DNA of 64,000 bases, from positions 96,714 to 160,713 of the forward strand of contig NZ_QHKM01000010.1 in the NCBI RefSeq assembly GCF_003258365.1. Reading direction: 5' to 3'. Shown in pieces: positions 17,830-26,598 of this stretch; the first letter of the stretch is position 1; each line of letters begins with the position of its first letter. The position numbers were made by a program, and so were the translations under genes. Source of the stretch: Hymenobacter edaphi (GTDB lineage Bacteria; Bacteroidota; Bacteroidia; Cytophagales; Hymenobacteraceae). Under the pieces are notes generated by a model. It did not search any database. It saw only the letters and a list, made by a program, of their open reading frames with translations, and was not told the DNA's origin.

Positions 17830-18594
17830 TTGAAAATCATCAGCTACAACGTCAACGGGCTGCGCTCGGCCGTGAGCAAGGGCCTGCTGGACTGGGTACG
17901 CGAGGTGCAGCCGGACGTGCTGTGCCTGCAGGAAATCAAGGCCGGACGCGAGGCGCTGGATGTGGCCGGCTTCCAGGCCCTGGGCTACCACTACTACCAG
18001 TTTCCGGCCCAGAAGCCCGGCTACAGCGGCGTGGCCACCTTCAGCAAGCTGGCGCCCAAGGCCGTGAGCTACGGCTGCGGGCACGAGCCCTACGACCACG
18101 AAGGCCGGGTGCTGCGCCTGGACTTCGAGGACGTGTCGGTGCTGAACGTGTACATGCCCTCGGGCACCAGCGGCGACGAGCGGCAGGCCTTCAAGCTCGA
18201 CTGGCTGCAGTGGTTTACGCCCTACGTCCAGTCGCTGCGGGCCACGGTGCCGCCGCTCATCATCTGCGGCGACTTCAACTGTTGCCCCACGCCCATCGAC
18301 CTGCACAACCCCAAGGCCAACCAAAACTCGCCCGGCTACACGCCCGCCGAGCGTGCCTGGTTTGCCGACTTCCTGGCCTCGGGCTTTACCGACTCGTTCC
18401 GTCACCACCACGGCGACGCCCCGCACCAGTACTCCTGGTGGAGCTACCGGGCCGGCTCGCGGCAGCGCAACGTGGGCTGGCGCCTCGATTACCTGCTGGC
18501 CGACAACCGCCTGCAACCCCGGCTGGCCGCGGCCGGTCTTTTACCCGACGCGGTGCATTCCGACCACTGCCCGGCTTTCGTGGAGCTGGCCTAG
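17830..18594 (+). CDS. xth: Exodeoxyribonuclease III
   Basis: An AP endonuclease/3'-5' exonuclease of base-excision repair, 254 residues, normal length. Key residues of the EEP fold are Asn7 (SYNVNGLRSA), the metal-binding Glu35 (LCLQEIKAG), Asp148 and Asn150 in GDFNCCPTPIDLH, and Asp245-His246 in HSDHCPAF. The start is TTG: no in-frame ATG exists close by, and MKIISYNVNG is the normal N-terminus. Likely monocistronic, with hairpins on both sides. Confidence 0.93.
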   Translation: MKIISYNVNGLRSAVSKGLLDWVREVQPDVLCLQEIKAGREALDVAGFQALGYHYYQFPAQKPGYSGVATFSKLAPKAVSYGCGHEPYDHEGRVLRLDFEDVSVLNVYMPSGTSGDERQAFKLDWLQWFTPYVQSLRATVPPLIICGDFNCCPTPIDLHNPKANQNSPGYTPAERAWFADFLASGFTDSFRHHHGDAPHQYSWWSYRAGSRQRNVGWRLDYLLADNRLQPRLAAAGLLPDAVHSDHCPAFVELA

Positions 18595-18601
18595 CCCACA
18601 G

Positions 18602-18636
18602 CGAAGCGGCGCGGAGCGAGTCTCCGGGCCGCTTCG
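18602..18636 (+). terminator. Terminator-like hairpin after exodeoxyribonuclease III
   Basis: A 15-bp stem with one G/G mismatch (18602-18616 with 18622-18636), directly after the stop. Confidence 0.65.
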
Positions 18637-18711
18637 GCACTTATTGCGGGCCGCTGGTGGTTAGCAAAGCACGGTCGTCCGGCGGCGTGGCTGCGGCTGC
18701 GGGTTTCGCCG

Positions 18712-18719
18712 TATCTTTC
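18712..18719 (+). promoter_or_regulatory. Candidate -7 element before the DUF4175 gene
   Basis: TATCTTTC, one base off the Bacteroidota TAnnTTTG element, 26 bp before ATG 18746. Confidence 0.45.
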
Positions 18720-18745
18720 TCCGTTTCGATTTTGTGAGGTCCGAT

Positions 18746-21700
18746 ATGCCGGCAACCCAACCTATACCCGCTGCTTCTGCCGCGCAGACTGCTACCTGGC
18801 AGCAGGTGCGGCAGCACCTGGAGGCGTTTAAGCGCAAGTTCTACCTCAGCCTGCTGCTACGCGGCGCGCTGGTGGCCGGCGGCTTGCTCTTGACGTTCTT
18901 CGTCGTGTTCAACCTGCTCGAATACTTCCTCTACCTGCCCACCTGGGTGCGCGGCGGCCTGCTGTTCGGCTTTCTGGGCCTGACGGTCTGGGCCTTCGTG
19001 CGCTGGATCTGGCAGCCGCTGGCGGCGCTCAGCAACCTGCGCCGCCTGCTCTCCGACGAGCAGGCCGCCGAGCGGGTGGGCCAGCTGTTTCCGGAGGTGC
19101 AGGACAAGCTGCTGAATGCCCTGCAGCTGCAGGGCCAGGCCCGCGACAACGCCCTGATTGCGGCCAGCCTGGAGCAGCGCGCCGGGCAGCTGTCGGGGCT
19201 GGAGTTTGCCGAGCGGATCCGCATCAAGGACGATACCCGGCCGCTGTGGAAGTACGCGGCCATTCCGGCCTTGGTAGCCGCCGGCCTGCTGCTGGTGTGG
19301 CCCAGCCTGTTCGTGCAGGGCACGGAGCGCATTTTCCACTACTCGCGGGCTTACGCCCGGCCCATGCCCTTCCGCTTCGTGCTGGGCGACAAAAGCAAGC
19401 GCCTGCAGACCTTCAAAAACGAGGATTTTAAGCTGGAAGTGCAGGTGGAGGGCGACGCCCTGCCCAACGAGGTGTCGGTGCTCTACGACGGCCGGGAGCG
19501 GCGCCTGACCAAGGTGGCCCCGGGCCGCTTCGCCTTCACGTTCCGTCAGCCCCAGCGCAGCACCGAGTTTCAGCTGGCCGCGGCGGGCTTCACCTCCGAT
19601 GACTACCGCCTGAAAGTGCTGGAGCGGCCCAACCTGCGCGACTTCCGGGTGCACGCCGAGTACCCGAGCTACCTGCGCCGCAGCGCCGAGGACCTGAGCA
19701 ACGACGGCAACCTGACCGTGCCCGAAGGCACCCGCCTGACCTGGCGCTTCAACACGGCCGCTACCGAATCGGTAAAGCTGCTGTTCCGCGACCCCAGCGA
19801 AACCGTGACGGCCCAGGCGGCCGACGACGACCAGTTCACCGTGACCCGCCAGGTCCTGCGCAGTCAGCCTTACCGCGTGGACCTGCGCAACAGCATCAGC
19901 CCCAACCGGGACCCCATCGAGTACCAGCTCACCGTGGTGCCCGACCAAGCGCCCAGCATCACCGTGGAAGCCTTTGCCGACACGGCCACCCGCCGCTACC
20001 TGGCCCTGGCCGGCACCCTGCGCGACGACTACGGCCTGACGCGCCTCGCGCTGCACTACCGCGTGGGCACGGCCCAGCGACCCGGCACCTGGCGCACGGC
20101 GCCCATTGCCCTGGCCACCAACGGCCCGTCCCAGACCTACACCCACCAGTGGGACCTGGCCCCGCTGCGCCTCAAGGCCGGCGACCAGCTGGAATACGCC
20201 GTGGAGGTGTGGGACAATGACGGCGTGCACGGCCCCAAATCGGCGCGCACCCGGCCTATTACCTACCGCCTGCCCAGCCGCAGCCAGCTGCGCGAGCAGC
20301 TGAACGCCGACGCGCAGTCGATGCAAAACAAGATGACCAGCGCCCAGGAGCAGAGCAAAAAGCTGCAGCGGGAGCTGGCCAAGGCCGAGGAAAAACTCAA
20401 GACCAAGCGCGAACTGAGCTACTCCGACCGCAAGGAAATGCAGCAGATGCTGGAGCAGAAGCAGCAGATGGACCAGCAGCTCAACCAGATGAAGCAGATG
20501 TTTGAGCAGCTGCAGCAGAAACAGGAGCAGCTCGACCCGCGGAGCCAGCAGCTGGCCGAAAAAGCCCAGGAGCTGCAGAAGCTCATGGACTCCATGATGG
20601 ACCCCGAAACCAAAAAGCTCTACGAGGAGCTGCAGAAGCTGCTGCAACAGCAGAAAGCCCCCGAGGGCGAACTGCAGAAGCTGCTCGATAAGCTGGAGAA
20701 CAAGGAGGAAACCATGGAAAAGGAGCTGGAGCGGGCCATGGACCTCTTCAAGCAGCTGCAGCTGGAGCAGAAAATGGAAAGCACCACCGAGCAGCTCGAA
20801 AAGCTGGCCGAGCAGGAGCAGAAGCTGGCCGAGCAAACCGAAAAAGCCGCCGACAAGCCCAACGACCAGCGCCAGCAGGAAAACCAGCAGCTCAAGCAGC
20901 AGCAGCAGGACGCGCAGAAGCAGTTCGAGGACGTGAAGAAGGAGCTGCAGGAGCTGCAGAAGATGGACCAGCAGCTCGACAACCAGAACAACCTGGACCC
21001 CATGCAGCAGGAGCAGCAGCAGACCGAGCAGCAGATGCAGGAAAGCCAGGAGCAGCTCTCGAAAAACCAGAACCAGAAAGCCAGCCAAAGCCAGAAGGAC
21101 GCGGCCAAGAACATGAAGCAGATGGCGCAGAAGATGCGTCAGCAGATGGAGGAAGAAGAGTCGGATAAGCAGCAGGAAAACATCGACCACCTGCGCGACA
21201 TCCTCGAAAACCTCCTGAAGCTCTCCTTCGACCAGGAAAACCTGATGAAGCAGTTCCGGCAGGTGGATCAGTCGGACCCGCGCTACCAGCAGCTGAGCCA
21301 GAACCAGCGCAAGCTCCGCGACGATGCCGTGGTGATTCAGGACTCGCTGTATGCCCTCGCCAAGCGCGTGTTTCAGCTACAATCCTTCGTGACGCGTGAG
21401 GTGGGGGAGATGAACGGGCAGATGGACCAGGCCATGCAGCAGTTGTTGGCGCGCAAAGTAGACCGCGCCACCGGCGCCCAGCAACTGGCCATGACCTCGA
21501 TGAACAACCTCGCCCTGATGCTCAACGACGCCCTGCAGCAGATGCAGGAGCAGCAGCGCCAGTCGCAGCAGCAACAGTCGGGGCAGGGCAAGCCGGGCAA
21601 GAAGAAAAAGAAGGGCCAGCAGCCCAGCCCCGGCATGGGCCAGATGGGCAAGCTGCAGCAGCAGCTCAACCAGCAGATTCAGCAGCTGCAGCAGAGCGGC

Positions 21701-22174
21701 AAGCAGGGCCGGCAGCTGTCCGAAGACCTAGCCAAGATGGCCGCCCAGCAGCAGATGCTGCGCGAAGCCCTGCAGCAGCTGGAGAAAATGCAGCAGGCCG
21801 CCAAGGAAGGCAAGAACGGCAAGCCCGGCCAGCAGAAGGGCGAGCAGGGCATGGGCGGCATGGGCGAGTTGAAAAAGATGATGGAACAAACCGAGCAGGA
21901 CCTCGTAAACAAGCGCTTGACGGAGCAAACCGTTATGCGCCAGCGTCAGATCCTGAGCCGCCTGCTCGAAGCCGAGAAATCGGCCCGGGAGCGGGACCTC
22001 GACAACAAGCGCGAAGCCGAAACGGCCAAGGTGGTGCCGCCCGGTTTTCCGCCTGCGTTCGAGAAATATCGGGAGCAGCGTAACCGCCAGACGGAGTTGC
22101 TACGTACGGTACCGCCGGCCCTCACTCCGTACTACCAGCGGGAGGTGAGCGAGTATTTTCAGAAAATGAAATAG
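18746..22174 (+). CDS. DUF4175 family membrane-anchored coiled-coil protein
   Basis: A 1142-residue Bacteroidota-specific protein. Two transmembrane helices lie near residues 35-58 and 67-88 and a third near 170-190. A beta-rich periplasmic-type region (about 200-510) follows, with ERPNLRDFRVHAEYPSYLR and QLEYAVEVWDNDGVHGPKSA. Residues about 520-1100 are a very long coiled coil of Gln, Glu and Lys (e.g. MLEQKQQMDQQLNQMKQM). The C-terminal part is VPPGFPPAFEKYREQ...YYQREVSEYF, as in the family. Function unknown; the position before an RsbW-like ATPase and ybeY is conserved in Bacteroidota. ATG 18746 is preferred over GTG 18734. The low-complexity coil produces long open frames on the other strand that are not genes. 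Confidence 0.88.
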   Translation: MPATQPIPAASAAQTATWQQVRQHLEAFKRKFYLSLLLRGALVAGGLLLTFFVVFNLLEYFLYLPTWVRGGLLFGFLGLTVWAFVRWIWQPLAALSNLRRLLSDEQAAERVGQLFPEVQDKLLNALQLQGQARDNALIAASLEQRAGQLSGLEFAERIRIKDDTRPLWKYAAIPALVAAGLLLVWPSLFVQGTERIFHYSRAYARPMPFRFVLGDKSKRLQTFKNEDFKLEVQVEGDALPNEVSVLYDGRERRLTKVAPGRFAFTFRQPQRSTEFQLAAAGFTSDDYRLKVLERPNLRDFRVHAEYPSYLRRSAEDLSNDGNLTVPEGTRLTWRFNTAATESVKLLFRDPSETVTAQAADDDQFTVTRQVLRSQPYRVDLRNSISPNRDPIEYQLTVVPDQAPSITVEAFADTATRRYLALAGTLRDDYGLTRLALHYRVGTAQRPGTWRTAPIALATNGPSQTYTHQWDLAPLRLKAGDQLEYAVEVWDNDGVHGPKSARTRPITYRLPSRSQLREQLNADAQSMQNKMTSAQEQSKKLQRELAKAEEKLKTKRELSYSDRKEMQQMLEQKQQMDQQLNQMKQMFEQLQQKQEQLDPRSQQLAEKAQELQKLMDSMMDPETKKLYEELQKLLQQQKAPEGELQKLLDKLENKEETMEKELERAMDLFKQLQLEQKMESTTEQLEKLAEQEQKLAEQTEKAADKPNDQRQQENQQLKQQQQDAQKQFEDVKKELQELQKMDQQLDNQNNLDPMQQEQQQTEQQMQESQEQLSKNQNQKASQSQKDAAKNMKQMAQKMRQQMEEEESDKQQENIDHLRDILENLLKLSFDQENLMKQFRQVDQSDPRYQQLSQNQRKLRDDAVVIQDSLYALAKRVFQLQSFVTREVGEMNGQMDQAMQQLLARKVDRATGAQQLAMTSMNNLALMLNDALQQMQEQQRQSQQQQSGQGKPGKKKKKGQQPSPGMGQMGKLQQQLNQQIQQLQQSGKQGRQLSEDLAKMAAQQQMLREALQQLEKMQQAAKEGKNGKPGQQKGEQGMGGMGELKKMMEQTEQDLVNKRLTEQTVMRQRQILSRLLEAEKSARERDLDNKREAETAKVVPPGFPPAFEKYREQRNRQTELLRTVPPALTPYYQREVSEYFQKMK

Positions 22175-22216
22175 CGCTGCCTATTTTTACGACCCGTTGC
22201 CCCCTCTCACCACTCC

Positions 22217-22654
22217 ATGAAGCAGGTCAAAATTCAGATTCCGTCCCTCGTCGAGAACATCCGCGTCGTTGAAAGCTTCATCGACAACTCGAAGGATACC
22301 TTCCACATCGAGGACGACATCTACGGCAACATCATGGTGGCCGTCACCGAAGCGGTGAACAACGCCATCCGCCACGGCAACAAGTTCGACAAGGACAAGA
22401 CCGTGCTGCTCTGCCTGTCCATCGATCAGGACCGCGTGAAATTCGAAATCGAGGACCAGGGCCCCGGCTTCGACTTCACCAACCTGCAGGACCCCACGGC
22501 GCCCGAGAACCTCGAGAATCCCGGCGGCCGCGGCATCTTCCTCATCCGCCACCTGGCCGACGAGGTCGAATTCACGAAGGATGGCCGCAAGGTGGAACTC
22601 ACCTTCTTCCTGCCGCCCGCCAACGGCGAAGCCCAGGGCCACGCCGTCGCCTAA
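22217..22654 (+). CDS. RsbW-like ATP-binding protein (anti-sigma factor/serine kinase type)
   Basis: A 145-residue GHKL-type ATPase domain protein. The N-box is VTEAVNNAIRHGN, the G1 box EDQGPGFD and the G2 box GGRGIFLIRHLADEVEF. Proteins of this type phosphorylate STAS-domain anti-anti-sigma factors or regulate through partner switching. No partner is encoded next to it; the 134-residue protein at 40264 is only vaguely STAS-like. It lies 42 bp after the DUF4175 gene and 30 bp before ybeY, in one probable operon. Confidence 0.88.
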   Translation: MKQVKIQIPSLVENIRVVESFIDNSKDTFHIEDDIYGNIMVAVTEAVNNAIRHGNKFDKDKTVLLCLSIDQDRVKFEIEDQGPGFDFTNLQDPTAPENLENPGGRGIFLIRHLADEVEFTKDGRKVELTFFLPPANGEAQGHAVA

Positions 22655-22684
22655 ATACCCGCGCACTTTTTCCCGCTAAGCTCC

Positions 22685-23170
22685 ATGTCCGAAGCCGACC
22701 AGTTGCCGCCCGACCACCACGACGAGTACGACCCCCTGCACGACGCGCCGGGCATCGAGTTTGTCGTCGAGGACGTGGATTTCGAGCTGGGCAACGCAAC
22801 GGAGCTGACCGACTGGATTGAGCGCGTAGCCGCGGTGCACGAGCACAAAATCGTGCAGCTGACTTACATCTTCTGCTCCGACGAGTACCTGCACAAGGTC
22901 AACGTGGAGTACCTCGACCACGACACGTACACCGACGTCATCACCTTCGACAACGCCGACGACGCGGACATCATCGAGGGCGACATTTTCATCTCGGTGG
23001 ACCGCATCAAGGAAAACGCCCAGACGCACCACGTCACCTTCCGCGACGAGCTGCACCGGGTGATGATTCACGGCGTGCTGCACCTGCTCGGCTACAAGGA
23101 CAAAGACCTATTGAGCCAGACGGCCATGCGCAAAAAGGAGGACGACTGCCTTTCGCTGCGCACGTTCTAG
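22685..23170 (+). CDS. ybeY: Endoribonuclease YbeY (rRNA maturation factor)
   Basis: A 161-residue UPF0054 metalloprotein acting in 16S rRNA 3'-end processing and ribosome quality control. The metal site motif is HGVLHLLGYKD with His129 and His133. The third ligand position, His in E. coli, is Asp139, which I believe is usual in Bacteroidota. VNVEYLDHDTYTDVITFDN is the expected core. The N-terminus carries about 20 extra acidic residues (MSEADQLPPDHHDEYDPLHD) compared with E. coli. A terminator closes the operon. Confidence 0.93.
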   Translation: MSEADQLPPDHHDEYDPLHDAPGIEFVVEDVDFELGNATELTDWIERVAAVHEHKIVQLTYIFCSDEYLHKVNVEYLDHDTYTDVITFDNADDADIIEGDIFISVDRIKENAQTHHVTFRDELHRVMIHGVLHLLGYKDKDLLSQTAMRKKEDDCLSLRTF

Positions 23171-23195
23171 GCTGCTTCGGCTTGCTGATGAATCG

Positions 23196-23222
23196 AAAAC
23201 GCCCGCCCCGTGCGGGCGTTTT
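23196..23222 (+). terminator. Terminator after ybeY
   Basis: An 11-bp perfect stem (23196-23206 with 23212-23222), A-rich on the left and ending in TTTT on the right. Confidence 0.85.
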
Positions 23223-23381
23223 GCGTTTGTAGCAGGGGCTTAGCCTGCCTCCGTCCGCGCCGTACGGATGGCTGTTCAACGATTTTGTGCTGGCAGGTGC
23301 GGGCCAGAGCCCGCGCTACGGTTCGTAACTTGCTGTTGCCAGTGGTCAGCCTTTTGCCGCCGCCGGCCACCTTTTGCCGCT

Positions 23382-24107
23382 ATGACCGCTTCCCATCAGC
23401 CGGAAATCATTCCCGGCCGCGTGCTGGATTACTACCTCAGCCTGGGCTACTACCGCATGCACCAGGACCTGTTTACCTGCCAGTTCCTGCCCATCGACGG
23501 CGGCTTCTACACGGTGCATTGGCTGCGCGTGGTGCTGGCCGAGGTGAGCTGGGGACCGGAGCAGCGCCGCCTGCTGCGCCTGAACGAGCGGTTTGAAATT
23601 GCGCTGCGCCCCTTCCGCCTCACCAACGAGTATGAGGCCCTCTACGCCCGCTACCGCGCCGCCATCGACTTCGACGCGCCCGAAACCGTGGAGGCGTTTA
23701 CGCTGGCCGGCGCCCGGCATAATGCTTTCCCGACCAGCGTCATCGAGCTGCGCGACGCTGGGCACCTCATTGCCGCCGGCATCTTTGACCAAGGTGAGCA
23801 GAGCCTGGCCGGCATTATGAACTTCTACGACCCCGACTACCGCCGCCACAGCCTGGGCAAGTACCTGATGATGCTTAAGATCAACTACGCCCGGCAGCAA
23901 GGCCTGACGCACTACTACCCCGGCTACCTCGTCCACAGTTACCCCAAGTTCGACTACAAGCTCTTCGCCTGCCGCCCCGCCACGGAGGTGTTCGACAGCT
24001 TCCGCGGCTACTGGCTGCCCTTCGACTGGCCGGCCGTCGACGAGCATTCGGCCGAGCTGCTGGCGGCCTGGCGGGAGCGGGAAAACGAGCGTTACGACCC
24101 CGAATAA
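23382..24107 (+). CDS. Arginyl/leucyl-tRNA-protein transferase-like (GNAT-fold) protein
   Basis: A 241-residue protein resembling the C-terminal half of ATE/Bpt aminoacyl-tRNA-protein transferases. GYYRMHQDLFTCQFLPIDGG recalls their substrate-binding start. LAGIMNFYDPDYRRHSLGKYLMMLKINYARQQGLTHYYPGY matches the C-terminal transferase motif (YFDPxxxxxSLGxYxxLxEIxxAxxxGxxxxYLGY). The usual N-terminal Cys cluster is not obvious. If active it would add an amino acid to protein N-termini for the N-end rule pathway; this is inference. ATG 23382 is chosen because the open frame upstream to 23268 has no conserved sequence. Confidence 0.75.
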   Translation: MTASHQPEIIPGRVLDYYLSLGYYRMHQDLFTCQFLPIDGGFYTVHWLRVVLAEVSWGPEQRRLLRLNERFEIALRPFRLTNEYEALYARYRAAIDFDAPETVEAFTLAGARHNAFPTSVIELRDAGHLIAAGIFDQGEQSLAGIMNFYDPDYRRHSLGKYLMMLKINYARQQGLTHYYPGYLVHSYPKFDYKLFACRPATEVFDSFRGYWLPFDWPAVDEHSAELLAAWRERENERYDPE

Positions 24108-24139
24108 GCCCGAGGGCCGCGGCAAAACGCCGGAGTGCG

Positions 24140-24147
24140 TATCTTTG
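24140..24147 (+). promoter_or_regulatory. Candidate -7 promoter element (TATCTTTG)
   Basis: A perfect match to TAnnTTTG in a gap with no gene directly downstream. It would drive a transcript of about 75 nt ending at the terminator at 24195-24230. No clear -33 element is visible. Confidence 0.45.
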
Positions 24148-24153
24148 CCCACG

Positions 24154-24230
24154 TTCTGAGCGGGTTAGCCTCGCATTTCGCCTGAAATTCGACTACCGTT
24201 TCCGCTGAGCGTGGAAACGGTTTTGTTTTT
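24154..24230 (+). ncRNA. Candidate small RNA (promoter-like element to intrinsic terminator)
   Basis: The interval runs from a TATCTTTG element to a classic intrinsic terminator: 9-bp stem 24195-24203 with 24213-24221, followed by TTTGTTTTT. It has no open frame of note. It does not match any tRNA, SRP, 6S or tmRNA pattern I can recognise. The hairpin could instead simply end the transferase gene, whose stop is 88 bp upstream. Confidence 0.35.
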
Positions 24231-24247
24231 GAACGACTGCAGCAGAA

Positions 24248-24370
24248 CGTCATTCCGAGCGAAGTCGAGGAACCGAAGGAAGGCGCTAGCCAATCTCACG
24301 TGCTGATGGCAGGTAGTGAATTTCTATCTGGCAAAGCGGTAGAGATGCTTCAACTGCGCTCAGCATGACG
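24248..24370 (+). repeat. Dispersed intergenic repeat with inverted ends
   Basis: A 123-bp element beginning CGTCATTCCGAGCG and ending CGCTCAGCATGACG; the ends are inverted at 11 of 14 positions. The internal GAGGAACCGAAGGAAGGCG and TAGCCAATC resemble the arms at 2370-2425 plus adjacent bases. It is of the REP/MITE-like type common between genes in Hymenobacter. It ends 17 bp before the next start codon. Confidence 0.7.
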
Positions 24371-24387
24371 GACTGCATCAACTACCA

Positions 24388-24660
24388 ATGGAAAAAGAAG
24401 TCGGCACTTATACCGTCGAAGATGCTTTCCACCTGACCGGCCGCGGCTGGGCTTTGGTAGGAGAGGTTACAGGCCAAGTGGGCAGTAATAACTACTTGGC
24501 TTTTCCTGGTGGATTGGTGCTGCGAATCATTGGCGTCAACCTCATCAACATCAGAAATCAGAGCGAAAAACTCGGTTTGCTAATTCCAGACCAGTTCACA
24601 TCCCGCCAAGAACTCCTCGACCAGCACATCATCGGCGCTACCGCTCAGATTCTGGAATAA
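24388..24660 (+). CDS. Small protein with translation-factor domain-2-like sequence
   Basis: A 90-residue protein without signal peptide. VEDAFHLTGRGWALVGEVTGQV is strikingly like the start of domain 2 of EF-Tu-type GTPases (VEDVFSI.GRGTVVTGRVE..). The region up to LRIIGVNLINIRNQSEKLGLLI would complete a small beta barrel. No GTPase domain is present. Such stand-alone proteins occur in Bacteroidota as hypotheticals; function unknown. Base composition is lower in GC than the neighbours. A repeat element ends 17 bp upstream. The start at ATG 24388 is the only good one. Confidence 0.7.
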   Translation: MEKEVGTYTVEDAFHLTGRGWALVGEVTGQVGSNNYLAFPGGLVLRIIGVNLINIRNQSEKLGLLIPDQFTSRQELLDQHIIGATAQILE

Positions 24661-24728
24661 CCGCCCCTCGGGCACAAAACGCAGGCTTTGCCTGTTACTC
24701 ACCTCCGAAGCAACAACCCTCCCCAGCT

Positions 24729-26594
24729 ATGCTGACCCAGGAATACGATGTAATTGTGGTAGGCGCCGGCCATGCCGGCTGCGAAGCTGCCGCCGCGGCC
24801 GCCAACCTTGGCTCCTCGGTGCTGCTCATCACCATGAACATGAACACCATCGCGCAGATGTCGTGCAACCCGGCCATGGGCGGGGTGGCCAAGGGACAGA
24901 TTGTGCGCGAAGTGGACGCGCTGGGCGGGCAGTCGGGCATCATCACCGATAAGACGATGATTCAGTTCCGGATGCTCAACCGCTCGAAAGGCCCCGCCAT
25001 GTGGAGCCCCCGGGCCCAGAGCGACCGGATGCGCTTCGCCGAAGAGTGGCGCCTGACGCTCGAAGGCATCCGCAACGTGGACTTCTGGCAGGAGGCCGTG
25101 ACCGGCCTGCTGGTGGAAGACGGCACCTGCGTGGGCGTGCGCACCCAGCTCGGCATCGAGTTTCGGAGCAAAACAGTGGTGCTCACCAACGGCACCTTCC
25201 TGAACGGGCTCATCCACATCGGGGAGAAAAACTTCGGCGGCGGCCGGGCGGCCGAGCGCAAAAGCACCGGCATCACCGAGCAGCTGCGGGAATTGGGCTT
25301 CGAGACGGGCCGCATGAAAACCGGTACCCCGCCCCGCGTGGACGGCCGCACCCTCGACTATTCGAAGATGGAGGAGCAGCCCGGCGACGAAAACCCGAGC
25401 AAGTTTTCCTACCTCGACACGCCGCAGCTCAGCAAGCAGCGGCCGTGCTACATCACCTACACCAACGAGAAGGTGCACGACATTCTGCGCACCGGCTTCG
25501 AAAAGTCGCCGATGTTCCAGGGCCGCATCAAGGGCCTGGGGCCGCGCTACTGCCCTTCGGTGGAGGACAAAATCAACCGCTTCGCCGACAAGGACCGCCA
25601 CCAGATTTTCGTGGAGCCGGAGGGCTGGAGCACGGTGGAGGTGTACGTGAACGGCTTTAGCTCCTCGCTGCCCGAGGACGTGCAGTACGAGGCGCTGCGC
25701 CAGATTGCGGGCTTCGAAAACGCGAAGATGTTCCGCCCCGGCTACGCCATCGAGTACGACTTCTTCCCGCCGACGCAGCTCAACCTGACGCTGGAAACCA
25801 AGCCGGTGCGCAACCTCTATTTCGCCGGCCAGATCAACGGTACGACGGGCTACGAGGAGGCCGCCTGCCAGGGCCTGATGGCCGGCATCAACGCCCACCA
25901 GCGGGTGCGCGAGCTGGAGCCGTTCATTCTGCGCCGCTCGGAGGCCTACATCGGCGTGCTCATCGACGACCTGGTGAACAAGGGCACCGACGAGCCCTAC
26001 CGCATGTTCACCAGCCGCGCCGAGCACCGCATCCTGCTGCGCCAGGACAACGCTGACCTGCGCCTCACCCCGCTGGCCCACAAGCTCGGGCTGGCCTCGG
26101 ATGAGCGGATGCAGCGGGTGGAGCAGAAGCGCCAGCAAACCGCCGACGTGCTCGACTACCTGAGCAAAAAACCGGTTGAGCCGGGCGAAATCAACGGCCT
26201 GCTCGAAGAGCTGGGCTCGGCCCCCATCCACGAGAAAACCCGCGTGGTGAACCTGCTGCGCCGCCCCCAGCTCGATCTGCCCGACCTGCAGCGCGCCCTG
26301 CCCGAGCTGCACGAGTACCTGAGCCAGTACGGCGCGGAGGTGCTGGAGCAGGCCAGCATCCACGTCAAGTACGAAACCTACATCGAGAAGGAGCACCAGC
26401 AGGCCGAGCGCATGGGCCAGCTGGAAGACCTGCGCATCGTGGGCAAGCTCGATTACAAGGCCATGCCCGCCCTCTCGCACGAAGCCCGCGAAAAGCTGTT
26501 GCGCATCCAGCCCGAAACCATCGGGCAGGCCTCGCGCATCAGCGGCATCTCGCCCGCCGATATTTCGGTGCTGATGGTGTATCTGGGCAAGTAG
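24729..26594 (+). CDS. mnmG: tRNA uridine-5-carboxymethylaminomethyl modification enzyme MnmG
   Basis: The FAD-dependent subunit of the MnmE-MnmG complex that modifies the wobble uridine of several tRNAs; 621 residues, full length. The FAD-binding motif is VVGAGHAGCEAA (residues 10-21). Signature blocks are SCNPAMGGVAKGQIVREVDALGG, RMKTGTPPRVD, and GQINGTTGYEEAACQGLMAGINA. The C-terminal domain ends RISGISPADISVLMVYLGK. Location near the probable origin (31 kb) fits the classical gidA-oriC neighbourhood. Start ATG 24729 (MLTQEYDVIVVGAG). Confidence 0.97.
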   Translation: MLTQEYDVIVVGAGHAGCEAAAAAANLGSSVLLITMNMNTIAQMSCNPAMGGVAKGQIVREVDALGGQSGIITDKTMIQFRMLNRSKGPAMWSPRAQSDRMRFAEEWRLTLEGIRNVDFWQEAVTGLLVEDGTCVGVRTQLGIEFRSKTVVLTNGTFLNGLIHIGEKNFGGGRAAERKSTGITEQLRELGFETGRMKTGTPPRVDGRTLDYSKMEEQPGDENPSKFSYLDTPQLSKQRPCYITYTNEKVHDILRTGFEKSPMFQGRIKGLGPRYCPSVEDKINRFADKDRHQIFVEPEGWSTVEVYVNGFSSSLPEDVQYEALRQIAGFENAKMFRPGYAIEYDFFPPTQLNLTLETKPVRNLYFAGQINGTTGYEEAACQGLMAGINAHQRVRELEPFILRRSEAYIGVLIDDLVNKGTDEPYRMFTSRAEHRILLRQDNADLRLTPLAHKLGLASDERMQRVEQKRQQTADVLDYLSKKPVEPGEINGLLEELGSAPIHEKTRVVNLLRRPQLDLPDLQRALPELHEYLSQYGAEVLEQASIHVKYETYIEKEHQQAERMGQLEDLRIVGKLDYKAMPALSHEAREKLLRIQPETIGQASRISGISPADISVLMVYLGK

Positions 26595-26598
26595 GATA

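Noticed and set aside
18857..21190. Long Leu-rich minus-strand frames over the DUF4175 gene
   Set aside because: Complement of Gln/Glu codons (CAG/GAG) in the coiled coil reads as Leu; an artefact.
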